Shown: positions 1 to 15,600 of the stretch, piece by piece
Position numbering within the stretch: the first letter of the stretch is position 1
How the letters are laid out: the number at the start of each line of letters is the position of its first letter
Assembly (NCBI RefSeq): GCF_900187265.1
Contig: NZ_LT906450.1
Span: 3,835,444-3,899,443 of the forward strand
Length of the DNA: 64,000 nucleotides
DNA from: Rhodococcus rhodochrous
GTDB taxonomy: Bacteria > Actinomycetota > Actinomycetes > Mycobacteriales > Mycobacteriaceae
Direction of reading: 5' to 3'
The notes under the pieces: generated by a model
What the model was told of the DNA's origin: nothing
Seen by the model: only the letters and a program-made list of their open reading frames with translations
The model's database searches: none
Made by a program: the position numbers and the translations under genes

Positions 1-605
1 CGGGATCGTCCTCTGCGCCGAGTACCTGCCGCTGCCACAGGGCGTAATCGGCGTACTGCACCTCGAGCGGTTCCCACGCCGGTGCAGCACCTGCGGAACG
101 CGCGGTGTACGCGAGCATCAGATCCCGGGCGAACGGCACCATCGACGACCCGTCGGCGCTGATGTGATGAATCACCGCACCGAGCACGAACTCGTCCTCG
201 CCGACCCGGAACAACTCCATCCGCACCGGAATCTCCGAGGTGACATCGAAACGAGTGGTCACCAACTCGAACAACTTCCGTTCGAGCTCGTCACCGGCGA
301 CGATCACCGCTTCCAGCGACACGGACGGAACCGGCAGGATCCGCTGCGCCGGACCGTCCACCGTCTCCGGATACACCGTCCGCAACGACTCGTGCCGGGC
401 GAAGACGTCACCGACCGCCTCGGCCAGCACGGCAACATCGACTCGGCCCCGCAACCGCAGAGCCATCGGAATGTTGTATGCCGTCGATTCGGTATCGAAC
501 CGGTTCAGGAACCACATCCGCGTCTGCGCCAACGACAACGGCACATTCTCCGGACGTTCCTGCGCCACCAGCGCCGCCCGTGCACCGCTACCGATCTGCG
601 ATTCG
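1..605 (-). other. NRPS module 6, start of a sixth C domain
   Basis: After T5 the frame continues with a new C-domain start (LSLAQTRMWFLNRFD), IHHISADGSSM, and ALWQRQVLG at the very edge. The synthetase therefore has at least six modules. The rest lies outside the window. Confidence 0.85.
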
Positions 606-3600
606 AGTGCCGCGGCCAACGCCCCCACCGTCGACGCCTCGAAGAACATCCGCACCGGCACCTCGGTATCGAGCGCAGCACCGATCCGCGCGACCACCTT
701 CGTCGCCAACAGCGAATTACCACCGAGTTCGAAGAAGTCGTCGTCGACACCGACCCGAGCCACCTCGAGCACATCGCCGAACACCTGCGCGACGATCTCC
801 TCGACCGGCGTGGCCGGCGCTCGGAACTCGCGCACCGCGAACACCGGTGCCGGCAACGCCCGACGATCCAACTTGCCGTTGACCGTCAACGGAATCTGCG
901 TCAACACCACGAACGCCGACGGCACCATGTAATCGGGCAACCGATCGGATACATGCGCCCGCAGAGCTTCCGGATCCACATCCGCACCCGCGGCCGCCAC
1001 CACATACGCCACGATCCGCTGGTCACCGGGGTTGTCCTCACGCACCACCACGGCCACCTGCGCCACCGAGTCGTCCGACAGCACCGTCGCCTCGATCTCA
1101 CCGAGCTCGATACGGAAACCGCGCACCTTCACCTGGTCGTCGGCACGACCGAGATACTCGAGCTCCCCGTCCCGGTTCCACCGGGCCACGTCACCGGTGC
1201 GATACAGCAACGACCCGTCCGTGTCGAACGGATCGGCCACGAACCGCGCCGCCGTCAACGACGGACGACCGTGATAACCCCGCGCCAACTGGCCACCGGC
1301 GACATACAACTCACCCGCGACACCCACCGGCACCGGCCGCAGACGCCGATCCAGCACGAACACCCGCAAACCGGAAATCGCCTCACCGACAATACTTCCG
1401 GCCGCAGTACGCGCCGTCACCTCATCGATACGACGATGCGACACATGCACCGTCGTCTCGGTGATGCCATACATGTTCACCAACCGCGGAACACGATCGC
1501 CACGACGCTCGAACCACGGCACCAGACGCCGCAACTCCAACGCCTCACCACCGAAGATCACATACCGCAACGCCAACTCCGGCGCCGGAACCGCGGTCCG
1601 ATCCACCTCCGCCAGCTGATAGAACGCCGACGGCGTCTGATTGAGCACCGTCACCCGCTCGCGCTCGAGCAACTCCAGGAACTGCTGCGGCGACCGCGAC
1701 GTGAAGTAGTCGACCACCACCAACGTCCCGCCGTAGAGCAACGCCCCCCACAGCTCCCACACCGAGAAATCGAACGCATACGAGTGGAACATCGTCCACA
1801 CGTCCTGCGGCCCGAACCCGTAGACCGACTCGGTATCGGCCAACAACCGCACCACGTTCCGATGCGGAACCAGCACACCCTTCGGGCGACCCGTCGACCC
1901 CGACGTATAGATCACATACGCCACCGACTCCGGACGCAGCACACCACGCCGCTCCGCCGGCACGATCGGATCCGCCGACACCTGACCCAGATCCAGCCGA
2001 TCGATCTCGACGACCTGCACCCCGGCAGCGAAATCGACCTCACGACCCGACCACGACACCACACAGGTCGGCGCCGAATCCTCCACCACATACGCCAACC
2101 GGTCGGCCGGCGACGACGGATCCAACGGCACATACGCCCCACCGGCCTGCACCACCGCCAGCAACGCCACCACCAGATCCGCAGACCGCGGCAACGCCAC
2201 ACCGACCAACGACTCCGCACCGACCCCCAGATCGATCAGATGCCGCGCCAGACGACGCGACCGCGCCGCCAACTCCGCATACGACACCCGCTCGTCACCG
2301 AAGACCACCGCCGTCGCATCAGCGGCAGCCACGACCCGTTCGTCGAACAACTCCGCCAACGTGACCGCACCCGCAGCACCCACACCACGACCGGGCCACC
2401 GCCGAACCACCAACTCACGCTCGACCGGATCCAGAATCTCCAGATCCCCCACCGGCACCCGCGAATCCGCCACCACCGCAGACAGAATCCGCACATACCG
2501 CTCCGCGAACCCACGCACCGTCGACTCGTCGAACAAATCCACCGCATACGTCAACGTCGCCGACATACCCGCGGAACGACCGTCTTCGGTGAAGTTCTCC
2601 GAAAGGGTGAGCGCCAGATCGAACTTCGACGTGTCCGACTCGATGTCCACGCCCGAGATCGACAGGCCGGGCAGCTCGAACGAGGTCGTTCCGAGGTTCT
2701 GGAAGGCGAGCATCACCTGGAACAACGGATGCCGCGCCTGCGACCGCACCGGGTTGAGCACCTCCACCAACCGCTCGAACGGCACATCCGAATGCCCGAA
2801 CGCCGCCAGATCCGTCTCCGCGATCTGTCCGAGCAAGCCCGTGAAATTCACCGCCGGATCCACCTCGGTGCGCAGCACCAGGGTGTTGACGAACATGCCG
2901 ATCAGATCGTCGAGTGCCTGCTCCCCACGACCGGCGATCGGCGTGCCGATCGCGATGTCGTCACCACCCGACAAGCGCGCCAACAACACCGCCAACGCCG
3001 CATGCATCACCATGAACGGCGTCGCACCCTCACGACGCGCCAACGCATCGACCGCCGCATGCAGACCCGCATCCACCTCGAACGTGATGCGGCCTCCGGC
3101 GTAGGACGACACCGACGGGCGCGGTCGGTCGGTGGGGAGTCCGATCTCCTCCGGGAGATCTGCCAGCGCACCCCGCCAGTAGTCGAGTTGCTGGGAGATC
3201 AACGACCCGGAATCGTCCTCGGACCCCAGCAGCCGCCGCTGCCACAGGGCGTAATCGGCGTACTGCACCGGCAACGGCACCCAGGAAGGTGCATCCCACT
3301 CCGAACGGGACGCATACGCGATCATGACGTCCCGAGCCAGCGGCCCCATGGACCACCCGTCGGCGCTGATGTGATGGACGACCATGACGAGCACGAACTC
3401 GTTATCGGAGAGGGCGAACAAGCGCGCGTGTACCGGCACCTCGGTCGTGACGTCGAATCCGGTGGACACCAGATCGACGACTGCCCCGTGCAGTTCGGTT
3501 TCGTCCACCTCGACGGGTCGGAGATCCGGGACGACGGACGCCGCTTCTCGGATGACCTGGACAGGGCCGGCCGGCGTGTCCGGGAAGACGGTCCGCAACG

Positions 3601-6600
3601 ACTCGTGCCGCTCGATGACATCCATGACGGCGACCTGCAATGCTGCGATGTCGAGACGTCCCGAAAGCCGGATGGCGACCGGAATGTTGTTGACGGCCGA
3701 TTCGGTATCGAACCGGTTCAGGAACCACATCCGCTGTTGAGCCAACGACAACGGCACCCGATTCGGTCGGGGTCCTGCGGTGAGGGGTTCCCGCCCACCT
3801 GCACCTGCGTACGACTCGACGCACGCTGCCAGTGCTCCCACCGTCGAGTGTTCGAACACTGCCCGGACGGGTACGGATGCATCGAGCGCGGCACCGATAC
3901 GTGAGGCGACCTGAGTAGCGCTGAGCGAGTTGCCGCCGAGTTCGAAGAAATCGTCGTCCACACCGATCCGCTCGATACCGAGGATCTGCGCGAAGACACC
4001 CGCCACGATCTCCTCGAGGACCGATGCCGGCGCACGGAACGCCCGCGTTTCGAACATCGGCTCCGGCAGGGCTCCTCTGTCGAGCTTGCCTGCCGGTGTC
4101 AACGGCACCTCGTCGATCACCACGACAGCACTCGGCATCATGTAACGCGGCAGGAAGTCACCCGCTGCCTCCCTGAGCGTTTCCGCATCCGCAGTGGAGC
4201 CTTCTGTGAGCGTCACATAGGTGACCAGCGCGGGGGCGCCACCGATTCCTTCCCTGCCGAGGGTGACGACGAAATCCACGTCATCCATGGTGGAGAAGAC
4301 GGCGTCGATCTCGCCGAGTTCGATGCGGTGGCCTCGGATCTTCACTTGGAAGTCGGCACGCCCCACGAACTCGAGTGCGCGTGAGCCGTCCGGCATGACG
4401 ACCCAGCGAACAACATCGCCTGTGCGGTAGAGACGTTCACCCGTCCCGGAATAGGGGCTCGCAACGAATCGCTCGGCTGTGAGAGCGGGGCGTCTGCGGT
4501 AGCCACGGGCGACCGTTGCACCCCCGACGTACAACTCGCCGGCGACACCCTCCGGCACCGGATGGAGCCTCCGGTCCAGGACGTACAAAGGGGCTCCGGG
4601 CAGCGCGTCACCGATGGGAATGATCGGCTCGTCGCCGGTCAGCGGGCGGCTCGCGGCCGCGACGATGGTGGTCTCGGTCGGGCCGTAGAGATTGAAGAAA
4701 CGGCGTCCCGGCGCCCATTTCGCGACCAGGTCGCGGGTGCACGCCTCGCCACCCACCATCACGGTCCCGAGGTCGTCGAGCCCGGTGGGATCGATCGACG
4801 CGAGAGCCGCGGGCGTGACGAACGCATGGTTCACGCGCTCTGCGCGAAGCAGTTGGGCGAGTTCGTGACCACCGACGACCGACGGCGGAGCGATCACCAT
4901 CGTTGCGCTCGCACCGACGGCGACCAGGAACTCGAGAATCGACGCGTCGAAGCTCGGCGAAGCGAAATGCAGAACGCGGCTTCCCGATTCGATCGCGAAC
5001 CGTTCCCGCTGGTCCGTGATCTGGGTCGCGAGACCGCGGTGACTGACCACCACGCCCTTCGGCAATCCGGTGGATCCCGAGGTGTAGATGACGTATGCGG
5101 GATCCGCCGACCGGATGGGACGGACAAGGTCGTCTCGGGTGAGACGTTCCGGCGATCTGGATTCGAGCTCACGGATCACCGCCGGCTCGTCGAGCGCGAG
5201 CCAATCGATGTGGTGCGGTAGGTTGCCTCCCACCGCCGCGACCGTGAGGCCCAGAACGGCCCCGGAATCGACCACCATGTGTTCGACTCGCTGAGTCGGG
5301 TAGGAAGGATCGACCGGGACGAAGGCTGCACCGGTCCGGGCGACCGCCCAGACCGCCGCCACCGATTCGATCGAGCGAGGCACCGCGACCGCGACGATGT
5401 CGCCGGGGCCCACACCGTGGTCGACGAGTAGGCGCGCAGCCCGATTCGAGAGGGCATCGAGCTCGGAGTAGGTGAGAGTACGTCCGGCACACGTCACAGC
5501 CGAGACGTCCGGCGCGCCGTCCACGGCCTCGAGGAGCACCTCGGGCAAGGTGATCGATGCAGGTGCGGACGAATCGATCCACAACAGGGCACGACGCTCG
5601 TGCTCGTCGAGGAGGTCGATATCACCGACTGCAGTATCCGGCGAGGCGATGACAGCGTCGAGCAACCTGACGAAACGGGCGGCGAACGTCTCGACCGTGG
5701 ACTTCTCGAACAGATCCTCGGCAAAGACGAATTCTGCCGGCAACGCCTGCGGGGAATCGTTGCCTGCCGGTTCCAGGACGGTCAGTTGCAGGTCGAACTT
5801 TGCAACATCGACGACGACCTCTTCAGCGCGCACCGTCAGGCCGGGCAGTTCCACTTCCGTGGGACTTTCGGTCTGGAACGACAGGATCACCTGGAACAAG
5901 GGGTGCCGTGACTGCGACCGTGCCGGGTTCAAGACCTCGACGAGACGTTCGAACGGGATGTCCGCGTGGCCCATCGCCTGGAGATCGACGTCGCGGACCT
6001 CGTCGAGCAATTGCGAGAACGATGATGCCCCGTCGACCTTCGTCCGGAGAACCAAGGTGTTGACGAACATACCGATCAGTCCGTCGATCTCGGATTCACC
6101 TCGACCGGAGATCGGTGTTCCGACTGCGATGTCGTCCGATCCCGCAAGACGGGCGAGCAGTACCGCGAATGCGGCATGCAGCGCCATGAAGGGAGTCATA
6201 TTGTGAGCACGCGCCAGAGCGAGGAGCCCTTGGTACGACTCGGATGGGATCTCGAAACCGACACGTCCGCCACGGAAGGACTGGGTCGCCGGTCGGGGAT
6301 GGTCGGCCGGCAGATCCAGCTGGTCGGGTACGCCGTCCAACTTCGACTTCCAATATGCGATCTGCTTGGCTGCAAGCGAATCGGTGTCGGATTCGACTCC
6401 GAGAACGTTGCGCTGCCAGATGCTGTAGTCGGCGTACTGGACCGGCAGTTCCTCCCATTCGGGTGCGGCGCCATCCATCCGGGCGCTGTACGCCGCGATG
6501 ACGTCCGAAGAGAAAGCGCCGAACGAGTAGCCGTCTGCCGCGATGTGGTGCACGACGACCGTCACTGCGACGTCGTCGGGAGCGGTCCGGAAGATACGAG

Positions 6601-9600
6601 CGCGGATCGGCACGTCCTTCGTGACATCGAAGCCGTGCTCTGCGAACTCTCTCAGGCGTGCAGGTAGGGAACTCTCGTCGACGTCCTCGACCGGAGCCTC
6701 GAACCCGAGGGTGTTTGCGGGTAGCACGACCTGATGCGGGATTCCGTTCTCCCCCTCGGGGAATACGGTCCGCAACGCTTCGTGACGATCGATGACATCT
6801 GCCAGTGCCTGCTCGACGACTAGGGTGTCGACATCTCCTGTCATCCGGACCACGAACGGCAGATTGTAAGTAGCCGCAGTGGGATCGAACTGGTTGAGGA
6901 ACCACATTCGCTGCTGGGCCCACGACAACGGGATCAGCGCTGTCCGCTCTTGTCGGACCAGGGGAACGCGCCCTGTTCCGACAGTCGATGCGACCGCCCC
7001 TGCAAGACGCTCCACCGTGGACGCTTCGAAGAGCAGCCGCACCGGTACCGAAGCATCCAGTGCCGCTCCGATTCGCGCAGCGACCTGCGTCGCCGACAAC
7101 GAGTTGCCACCCAGGGCGAAGAAGTCGTCGTCCAGGCCGACCTGCTCGATGCCGAGCACCGCAGCAAACACGAGGGCGACCGTCTGCTCTACCGGCGTCC
7201 GCGGAGCACGGAAGTGCACCGCCTCGAAGACCGGTTCCGGCAATGCCCGCCGATCGAGCTTGCCCGATGCATTCAACGGGAACTCGTCGAGCACCAGGAT
7301 CTGCGACGGCACCATGTACGACGGCAGTACCGACCGCACCGCATCACGAGTTGCGGTCGGTTCGGGTGCCGAATCACCCACTGGGACGACATATCCGACA
7401 AGATGTTCACCGAACTCGCCGGCGTGCACCACGGCCGCTGCCTGTCCCACTCCGGCGACTCCGAGCAGCGCCGCTTCGATCTCGCCGAGCTCGATGCGCT
7501 GACCACGGAACTTCACCTGGAAATCGGTGCGACCCAGATACTCCAGCTCACCGTCTCGCGTCCACCGCACCAGATCACCCGTGCGATACATCCGCTCGCC
7601 GGAGCCGAAGGGATCGGCCACGAACCGCTCCGCCGTCAGATCCACCCGCCCGTGATAACCCCGCGCGAGCTGAACACCCGACAGATACAACTCACCCGCG
7701 ACACCCACCGGCACCGGCCGCAATCGACCGTCGAGCACGAAGACCCGGGTGTTCCGTACCGGTGATCCGATCGGCACCATGCGCCCGTCGGACGAATCGA
7801 GATACGTGAACGACGTCGCCTGGATCGTCGCCTCGGTCGGACCGTAGAGATTGTGCACCTGAGCCGAACACGTCTGCCGCAACCGCGACATCGTCAGTCC
7901 CGACAATGCCTCACCACCGGTGAAGAGCGCCCGAAGCGAGGTCCATCGACCCGGCTTCAGACGGTCGAGCACCGCCTCGAGCACCGACGGCACGAACTGC
8001 ACCGCCGTGACCTGCTGCTCGTCGATGACCCGCGCCAGATACTCCGGATCCCGATGCCCGTCCGGCTCCGCCACCACCAACCGCGCACCGGCCTGCAACG
8101 GAAGCAACAACTCCCACACCGACGCATCGAAGGTGAACGGCGTCTTGAGCAACACCACATCGTCAGCGCCCAGAACGAACCGTTCCTGCATCCACAGCAA
8201 CTGGTTGACCACCGAACGATGCTCGACCGCCACACCCTTCGGCCGACCCGTCGACCCCGACGTATAGATCACATACGCCGTATTCTCCGGACGCAACACC
8301 GCACGACGATCGGAATCGGTCACCGGAGCATCCGACACCGACGACAGATCCACCTCGTCCACAGGAACCACCGGCACGGAATCCGGCGCACCGAAGCCGT
8401 CCCGTGACGTCGTCAGCACCAACACCGGCTCCGACGAATCGAGCACATACCCTGTCCGCTCCGCCGGATGATCCGGATCCACCGGCACATACGCACCACC
8501 GGCAGCAAGCACCGCATGCACCGCCACCACCAGATCCACACTGCGACGCATCGCCACCGCCACCCGCGACTCCGGCCCCACACCCACCGAAATCAAATAC
8601 CGAGCAAGACGATTCACCCGCGACGCGAACTCACCATAGGTGTACTCACCACCGTCGAACACCACCGCCGGCGCACCCGGCGACCGCTGCACCTGCTCGT
8701 CGAACAAGTCGGTCAGCAACCGCGCCGACACCGCATGCCCGGTCGCATTCCACGAGTCGAGCACCGACACCCGCTCCTCGGGCGCCAACAACTCCACATC
8801 CCCGACCGGCACCGACACATCCGCCGCCACCGCCTCGACCAACCGCACGAACCGCTCCGCGAACGACACCACCGTCGCCTCGTCGAACAGATCCGTCGCA
8901 TACGTCCACGCCACCGACATCCCCGCCGGCGCACCCGACTCATCGAACTGCTCGGCCACCGTGACATCGAGATCGAACTTCGCCGACACCGCATCGAGCT
9001 CCACCGGAGCCACCGTCAACCCCGGCAACTCCAAACCCGCACGCTCGAAATTCTGGAACGACAACAACACCTGGAACAACGGATGCCGCGCCTGCGAGCG
9101 CTCCGGATTGAGCACCTCCACCAACCGCTCGAACGGCACATCCGCATGCCCGAACGCCGCCACATCCACCGCACGCGCCTGCTCGAGCACCTCCGCGAAC
9201 GACGCAGACGACTCCACCCGAGTACGCAACACCAACGTGTTGACGAACATACCCACCAGATCGTCGAGCGCACGCTCCCCACGACCGGCAACCGGCGTAC
9301 CGATCGCAATATCGTCGGTACCCGACAACCGAGCCAACAACACCGCCAACGCCGCATGCACCGCCATGAACACGGTCACCCCACGCTCACGCGCCACCCG
9401 CGTCAACGCCTCGTGCACACCCGCATCCACCACACCGACATGCATCGCCCCACGATTCGACGCCACCGCCGGACGCGCACGATCCACCGGCAGATCCAAC
9501 TGATCCGGCAACCCCGCCAAACTCTCCCGCCAGAACCCGACCTGACGCGAGATCAGCGACTGCGGATCGTCCTCCGACCCGAGCACCTGCCGCTGCCACA

Positions 9601-12600
9601 ACGCGAAATCCGCATACTGCACCTCGAGCGGCGCCCAGCCGGGCGCCTCACCACGACACCGGGACTCGTACGCCACCATCACATCCCGAGCCAACGGCCC
9701 CATCGACACACCATCACCGGCGATGTGATGCACCACCACCACCAACACGAACTCGTCCACCGCATCCACGACCCGGAACAACCGCACCCGCACCGGCACC
9801 TCGACCGCCACATCGAACCCGGCCGTGATCACCTCGGATGCGCGCTCGGTGATCTCATCGACCGACACATCGACGGGAGACGGATCGAACACGACGTCCG
9901 ACGACGGCCGGACATCCTGGTGTCCTACGCCGTCGATCTCCGGATACACCGTCCGCAACGACTCGTGCCGCTCGACCACGTCCGAGAGCGCAGCAGTCAG
10001 TGCGGCCGTGTCCAGGGCGCCCGACATACGCAGGGCCATGCCCACGTTGTTGGTGCCGGCCGTAGTGTCGAACCGATTCAGGAACCACATGCGGGTCTGC
10101 GCCAACGACAACGGCACCCGCTCCGGACGCTCCTGCGCCACCAAACGCACACGTCCCGAACCGACATGCGTCTGCACCCGTTCTGCAACACCCTCCACTG
10201 AGGACGCCTCGAACAGCACGCGCACCGGGACATCGGTGTCGAGAGCGGCACCGATCCGGGAGACCACCCGCGTCGCTACGAGAGAGTTGCCACCGAGAGC
10301 AAAGAAGTCGTCGTCCAGACCCACCTGCTCCACGCCGAGCACCTCGGCGAAGACATCGGCCACTGTCTGCTGTACCGGCGTTTCCGGCGCCCGGAACCTC
10401 CCGGCTTCGAAGACCGGTGCAGGAAGAGCCCGACGATCCAACTTCCCGTTGACCGTCAGTGGCAACTTCTCGAGAACCACGAAAGCGGAGGGCACCATGT
10501 AGTCGGGAACAAGATCGTTCACGCCCGCACGCAGCCGTCCGATTTCGAGCGAATCGGATGCCTCTCCGACGACGTACGCGACGATCCGAGGATCGCCAGG
10601 AGTGTCCTCTCGAACGACCACGGCCGCGTGGGAGACACCCGGCTGCGTCGTGACAGCCGCCTCGATCTCGCCGAGTTCGATTCGGAATCCACGGATCTTG
10701 ACCTGGTCGTCGGCGCGCCCGAGATACTCGAGTTCTCCCGCCGAACTCCATCGGGCGACGTCACCGGTTCGGTACAACCGCTCGCCCGAGTCGGAGAAGG
10801 GGTTCGCGACGAATCTCACCGACGTCAACGCCCGTCGACCGAGATATCCACGCGCGAGTTGCCCACCCGCCACGTAGATCTCGCCGGGTACACCGACAGG
10901 AACGGGCCGAAGCCTGTCGTCCAGCACGAAGACACTCAGGCCCGCGATCGGGCTACCGACCACACTCGGAGCGCCGGAGACCGCGAGTTGCTGTCCGATC
11001 GGCCGGTACGACACGTGCACCGTTGTTTCCGTAATCCCGTACATATTGACGAGACGGATCTCGTCGGAATCGTGACGGGAGAACCAACCGCCGAGACGGC
11101 GTGGCTCGAGGGCTTCGCCTCCGAAGATGACATACCGCAGTGCAAGCCTGCCGTCGGCGCGACGGTCGGCTTCGTCGAGTTGATAGAAGGCGGACGGCGT
11201 CTGGTTGAGGACCGTCACACCCTCTCGAACGAGCAGTTCACGGAACTGGTCCGGCGAACGGGACGTGAGGTAGTCGACGACCACCAACGTACCGCCGTAG
11301 AGCAGCGCACCCCACAGTTCCCAGACCGAGAAGTCGAAGGCGAAGGAGTGGAACATGGTCCATACATCCGACGCGTCGAACCCGTAGAGGTGGTCGGTAT
11401 TGACCATCAACCGCACGACGTTGCGGTGCGGGATCAGGACACCCTTGGGTTGCCCCGTGGAACCTGAGGTGTAGATGACATATGCAGTGTTGGCCGGGGA
11501 CAGCCGTCCTGTACGTTCGTCCGAGCAGATCGGCGAATCGTCGATAGCCGACAGATCGTCCACATCGAGAAGAATCTGTGGCATGTCGGCGGTACCCGAC
11601 AGACCGGAATCGCTGCGCGTGACGAGTACCGCGGGGGACGCGTCGTCGAGAAGGAAGGCGATCCGTTCGTCCGGATAGTTCGGGTCCACCGGAAGATATG
11701 CGCCCCCGGCTTCGACCACCGCAACCAGAGCAACGACCAGATCGAGTGACCGCGGCAACGCTACGGCGACAAGGGATTCCGGCCCGACGCCGAGTTCGAT
11801 CAGTTTGCGGGCGAGACGGCGTGACCTCGATGCGAGCCGGCCGTAGGTCAGCGAGTCGTCACCGAAACGAACAGCCACCTCATCAGGACCGGCGGCGACC
11901 ATCCGACCGAAGAGATCGACCAGCGTGTCGTCTCCCGAGAACCGGTCCACCCCAACCGAGTTCCATTCGGAAAGGAGACGGGTACGCTCTGCGTCGTCGA
12001 GCAGTTCGATATCACCCACGGATGTACTCGGGCACCGGACACCGGCATCGAGCACACGAAGGAAACGCTGCGCGAAGGATTCGACGGTATGTGCATCGAA
12101 CAGTGCGGTCGCGTACTCGAACGAAGCGTCCAGTCCCGACTCACCCGCTGCATCGGCAACGGTCAGCTGAAGGTCGAATTTGGCAGTGCCGACCTCGATT
12201 TCGGAAACGGCAGCGCGGACGCCCTCGATCTGCACGCCCGCAGCCGCGGGGGCGCCGACGTCCATCGACAACACGACCTGGAAGAGGGGGTGCCTCCCTG
12301 GCACACGCGTGGGATCGACAACTTCGACGAGCCGCTCGAACGGCACATTGGCATGCGCGAGGGCCGAGGCGTCGCTCGAGCGAACCTGCCGGACGAACTC
12401 CGCAAACGAAACGGACGGGTCGACAGACGTGCGCAGAGCAAGGGTGTTGACGAACATGCCGACGAGGTCGTTCAGCACCGGAAGGTCCCGTCCGGATACC
12501 GGGGTACCTACCACGATGTCGCGGGTACCGGACAGACGTGCGAGGAGCACCGCCAGCGCAGCATGCAGAACCATGAACCGGGTCACTCCGAGGTCGGAGG

Positions 12601-15600
12601 CCAGCGCAGAGATCCCCTCGACGACGTCGGCGGGAATGCGGAAATCGATTCGCGCCCCGTCGGTGGTGCCGTCCTCCGGACGCAGCCGGTCGGCGGGCAG
12701 ATCGAGCTGATCCGGCACACCGTCGAGGATGTCGGTCCAGTAGCGCAGTTCACGCGAGGCGAGCGATTCGGGATCGTCTTCGGAACCGAGGAGTTCTCGC
12801 TGCCACAGAGTGTAGTCCGCATACTGGATCTCGAGAGGAGTCCACTTCGGTTCCTGCCCGTCGACCCGAGCGGCGTAAGCACTCAGGATGTCACGAGCGA
12901 GGGGGACGAAGGACAGACCGTCGGCGGCGATGTGGTGCAGGCTCAGGGTCACGACATGATCGGTCGGATCGAGGCGGAAAATCGCTGCCCTGAAGGGTAT
13001 TTCGGTTGCCAGATCGAAACCTGCCCGAGCGAAACACCGCAACTCGTCGTCGAGATCGTCCGCAGAGACATCGACGATCTTCGGATCGATGCGAACGTCG
13101 TTCGCCGACAGAATGTTCTGGTACGGAGTTCCGTCGCGGTCGGGAAAGACGGTGCGCAGCGTCTCGTGACGGGAGAGGATGTCGGACAACGCCGCGAACA
13201 TGGCGTCGACATCCAGGTCACCCTGCATCCGCACACTCAGCGGAAGATTGTAGAGCGCGGACTCGGGTTCGAGCCTGTTCAGGAACCACAGTCGCCGTTG
13301 AGCAGTCGACAAGGGCAACGTCTCGGGCCGCTCGGTGCGACCGAGCGCGGGCACCGGCAGTTCCGCTGCGACGATCGAGACGCGCTCGGCCAGGTCGATC
13401 ACGGTAGACGAATCGAAGAGCAACCGAACCGGGACACGAATTCCCAGTTCCGTACCGATCAGGTGCGCGAGTTTGGTTGCAACGAGCGAATTCCCGCCCA
13501 GTTCGAAGAAATCGTGGTCGAGACCCACCCGCTCGATGTCCAAGGTCTGCGCGAAGGCGTCCGCCACGACACGCTCGACGTGGTTGCGAGGTTCGCGGTA
13601 CTCACGAACATTCGGGACGATCGGCTGCGGCAAGGCCTTACGGTCGAGCTTCCCACTCACATTCAGCGGAAGCTCGTCCAACTCCATCACGAATGCCGGG
13701 ACCATGTATGCCGGCAGCCGTAGGGCTACCTCACGTCGCAGGATCTCCGGATCGACCTGAGCCCCCGCCGTGGGTACGACATAGGCGACGAGCTGATCTC
13801 CGGCCGCCCCTGTGACGAGCTGCACCACCGCGCGTGCCACGCGAGGATCGTCCAGGAACGCAGCCTCGATATCGCCGAGTTCGAGTCGCTGACCCCGCAA
13901 CTTGACCTGGAAGTCGCTGCGGCCTACGTATTCGAGTTCTCCCTCGTCGGTCCAGTAGACGAGGTCGCCGGTCCGATAGAGCCGCGATCCCGGCGTCCCC
14001 AGTGGATTCGCGACGAAGCGGTCGGCGGTCAGGTTCGGCTGAGATGCGTATCCCCGAGCAAGCTGGACGCCCGCGAGATAGAGCTCACCCGTGACTCCTC
14101 GCGGTGTCGGTTCGAGCTTCGAGTCGAGGACGTAGACCTGGGTGTTCCATACCGGGCGTCCGATCGGTACCGACGCCCGGTCCTCTCGGTCGTCCGCGCT
14201 TGTGAATTCGTGGAAGGTCACGTCCACTGCGGCCTCGGTCGGTCCGTACAGGTTGTGGACACGTACATCCGGCAACAGTTCCACGAGCTGACGAGCGGCA
14301 CGAACCGGCAGAGCTTCGCCCGAGGCGAAGATGTTGCGCAGCGACACGCACCGTGCAACACCCTCGGTGGTGAACACTTCGAGCATCGAGGGGACGAAAT
14401 GCATCGTGGTGATGTTCTCGTGCACTACCAGCTGTTGCAGATACGCGGGATCGCGGTGCCCGTCCGGCACCGCGACGACGAGACGTGCACCTACCGCGAG
14501 AGGCCAGAACAATTCCCAAACCGAGACGTCGAACGTGATCGGCGTCTTCTGCATCACCGCGTCGCGTGCTGAGAGTGGGTACTCCGATTGCATCCACTCC
14601 ACGCGGTTGGCGATCGCTTCGTGGGAGACCGCGACGCCCTTGGGTCGTCCGGTCGATCCGGAGGTGAAGAGCACATAGGCGGCGTTGTCCCGACGGAGTG
14701 GGACGGACCGCTCGGCGTCGGTGACCGGTCCACCCGCGTAGGAATCGAGATCGAGGTCGGCCACGACGTGAATCGGCCTACCGCCGAAGACATCTGCTTC
14801 ATCGGAGTCGGCGAGCACGACGACCGGTGCCGCTGTATCGAGAATATGGCGGATGCGTTCGACGGGTTGATCGATATCGATCGGGACGTAGGCGCCACCG
14901 GCACGGACGACGGCATGGATCGCGACCAACAGGTCGATCGATCGGCGCATCGCCACCGCGACCTGACGTTCCGGCCCGACCCCCTCACCGATCAGGAAAC
15001 GGGCGAGCCGACCGACCTTGTCGTCGAACTCCGCAAAGGAGACACTTTGCCCCTCGAATGTGACGGCGGGGGCGTCCGGCGTCGATTCGACCTGTGCGTC
15101 CAGCATCGAAGCCAGAGTGGCGCCGGTATCCACCGCGTGTTCCGTGCGATTGGGTTCGACGATGACCGCGGCAAGCTCGTCGGAGCCCATGACGGCCACC
15201 GAACGCGCGATCCGGTGGCTCGGCGCTTCGAGGAATCGTTCGAAGAACTCCAGGAATCGCTCGTGATGTGCTCGGGACTCCGAGTCGGTATAGATATTGG
15301 GATTGGTTTCGAAGTCCACATGGGTCCGGGAACCCGCCACGCTCTGATAGACGTTTACGCTGAGATCTTCGACCGTACCGGTCGAGAGCACGTGGAGGTG
15401 ACCCGTGCTCTCGCCGATGGCAAGCTCGTTGTGGAAGAGCATGAGGTTGATCAGGGGGCCGAAGAACTCCCGCTGAGTCCGCCCTGCCGTCGAGTCCCTA
15501 CGAATGTCCTCGTGCCGGTAACGCTGATGCCGGAGGGCACCCGTGACTTCGAGACGCACTTGCGCCAACAACGCTTCGATGTCGACCTCGGAGCCGACGT

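Noticed and set aside
164-3904. Very long plus-strand open frame (1,246 codons), with others at 8468-10201 and 12089-13723
   Set aside because: They are antisense to NRPS modules, show only Arg/His/Pro-rich composition and no domain. The minus frame carries clean C, A and T motifs throughout.
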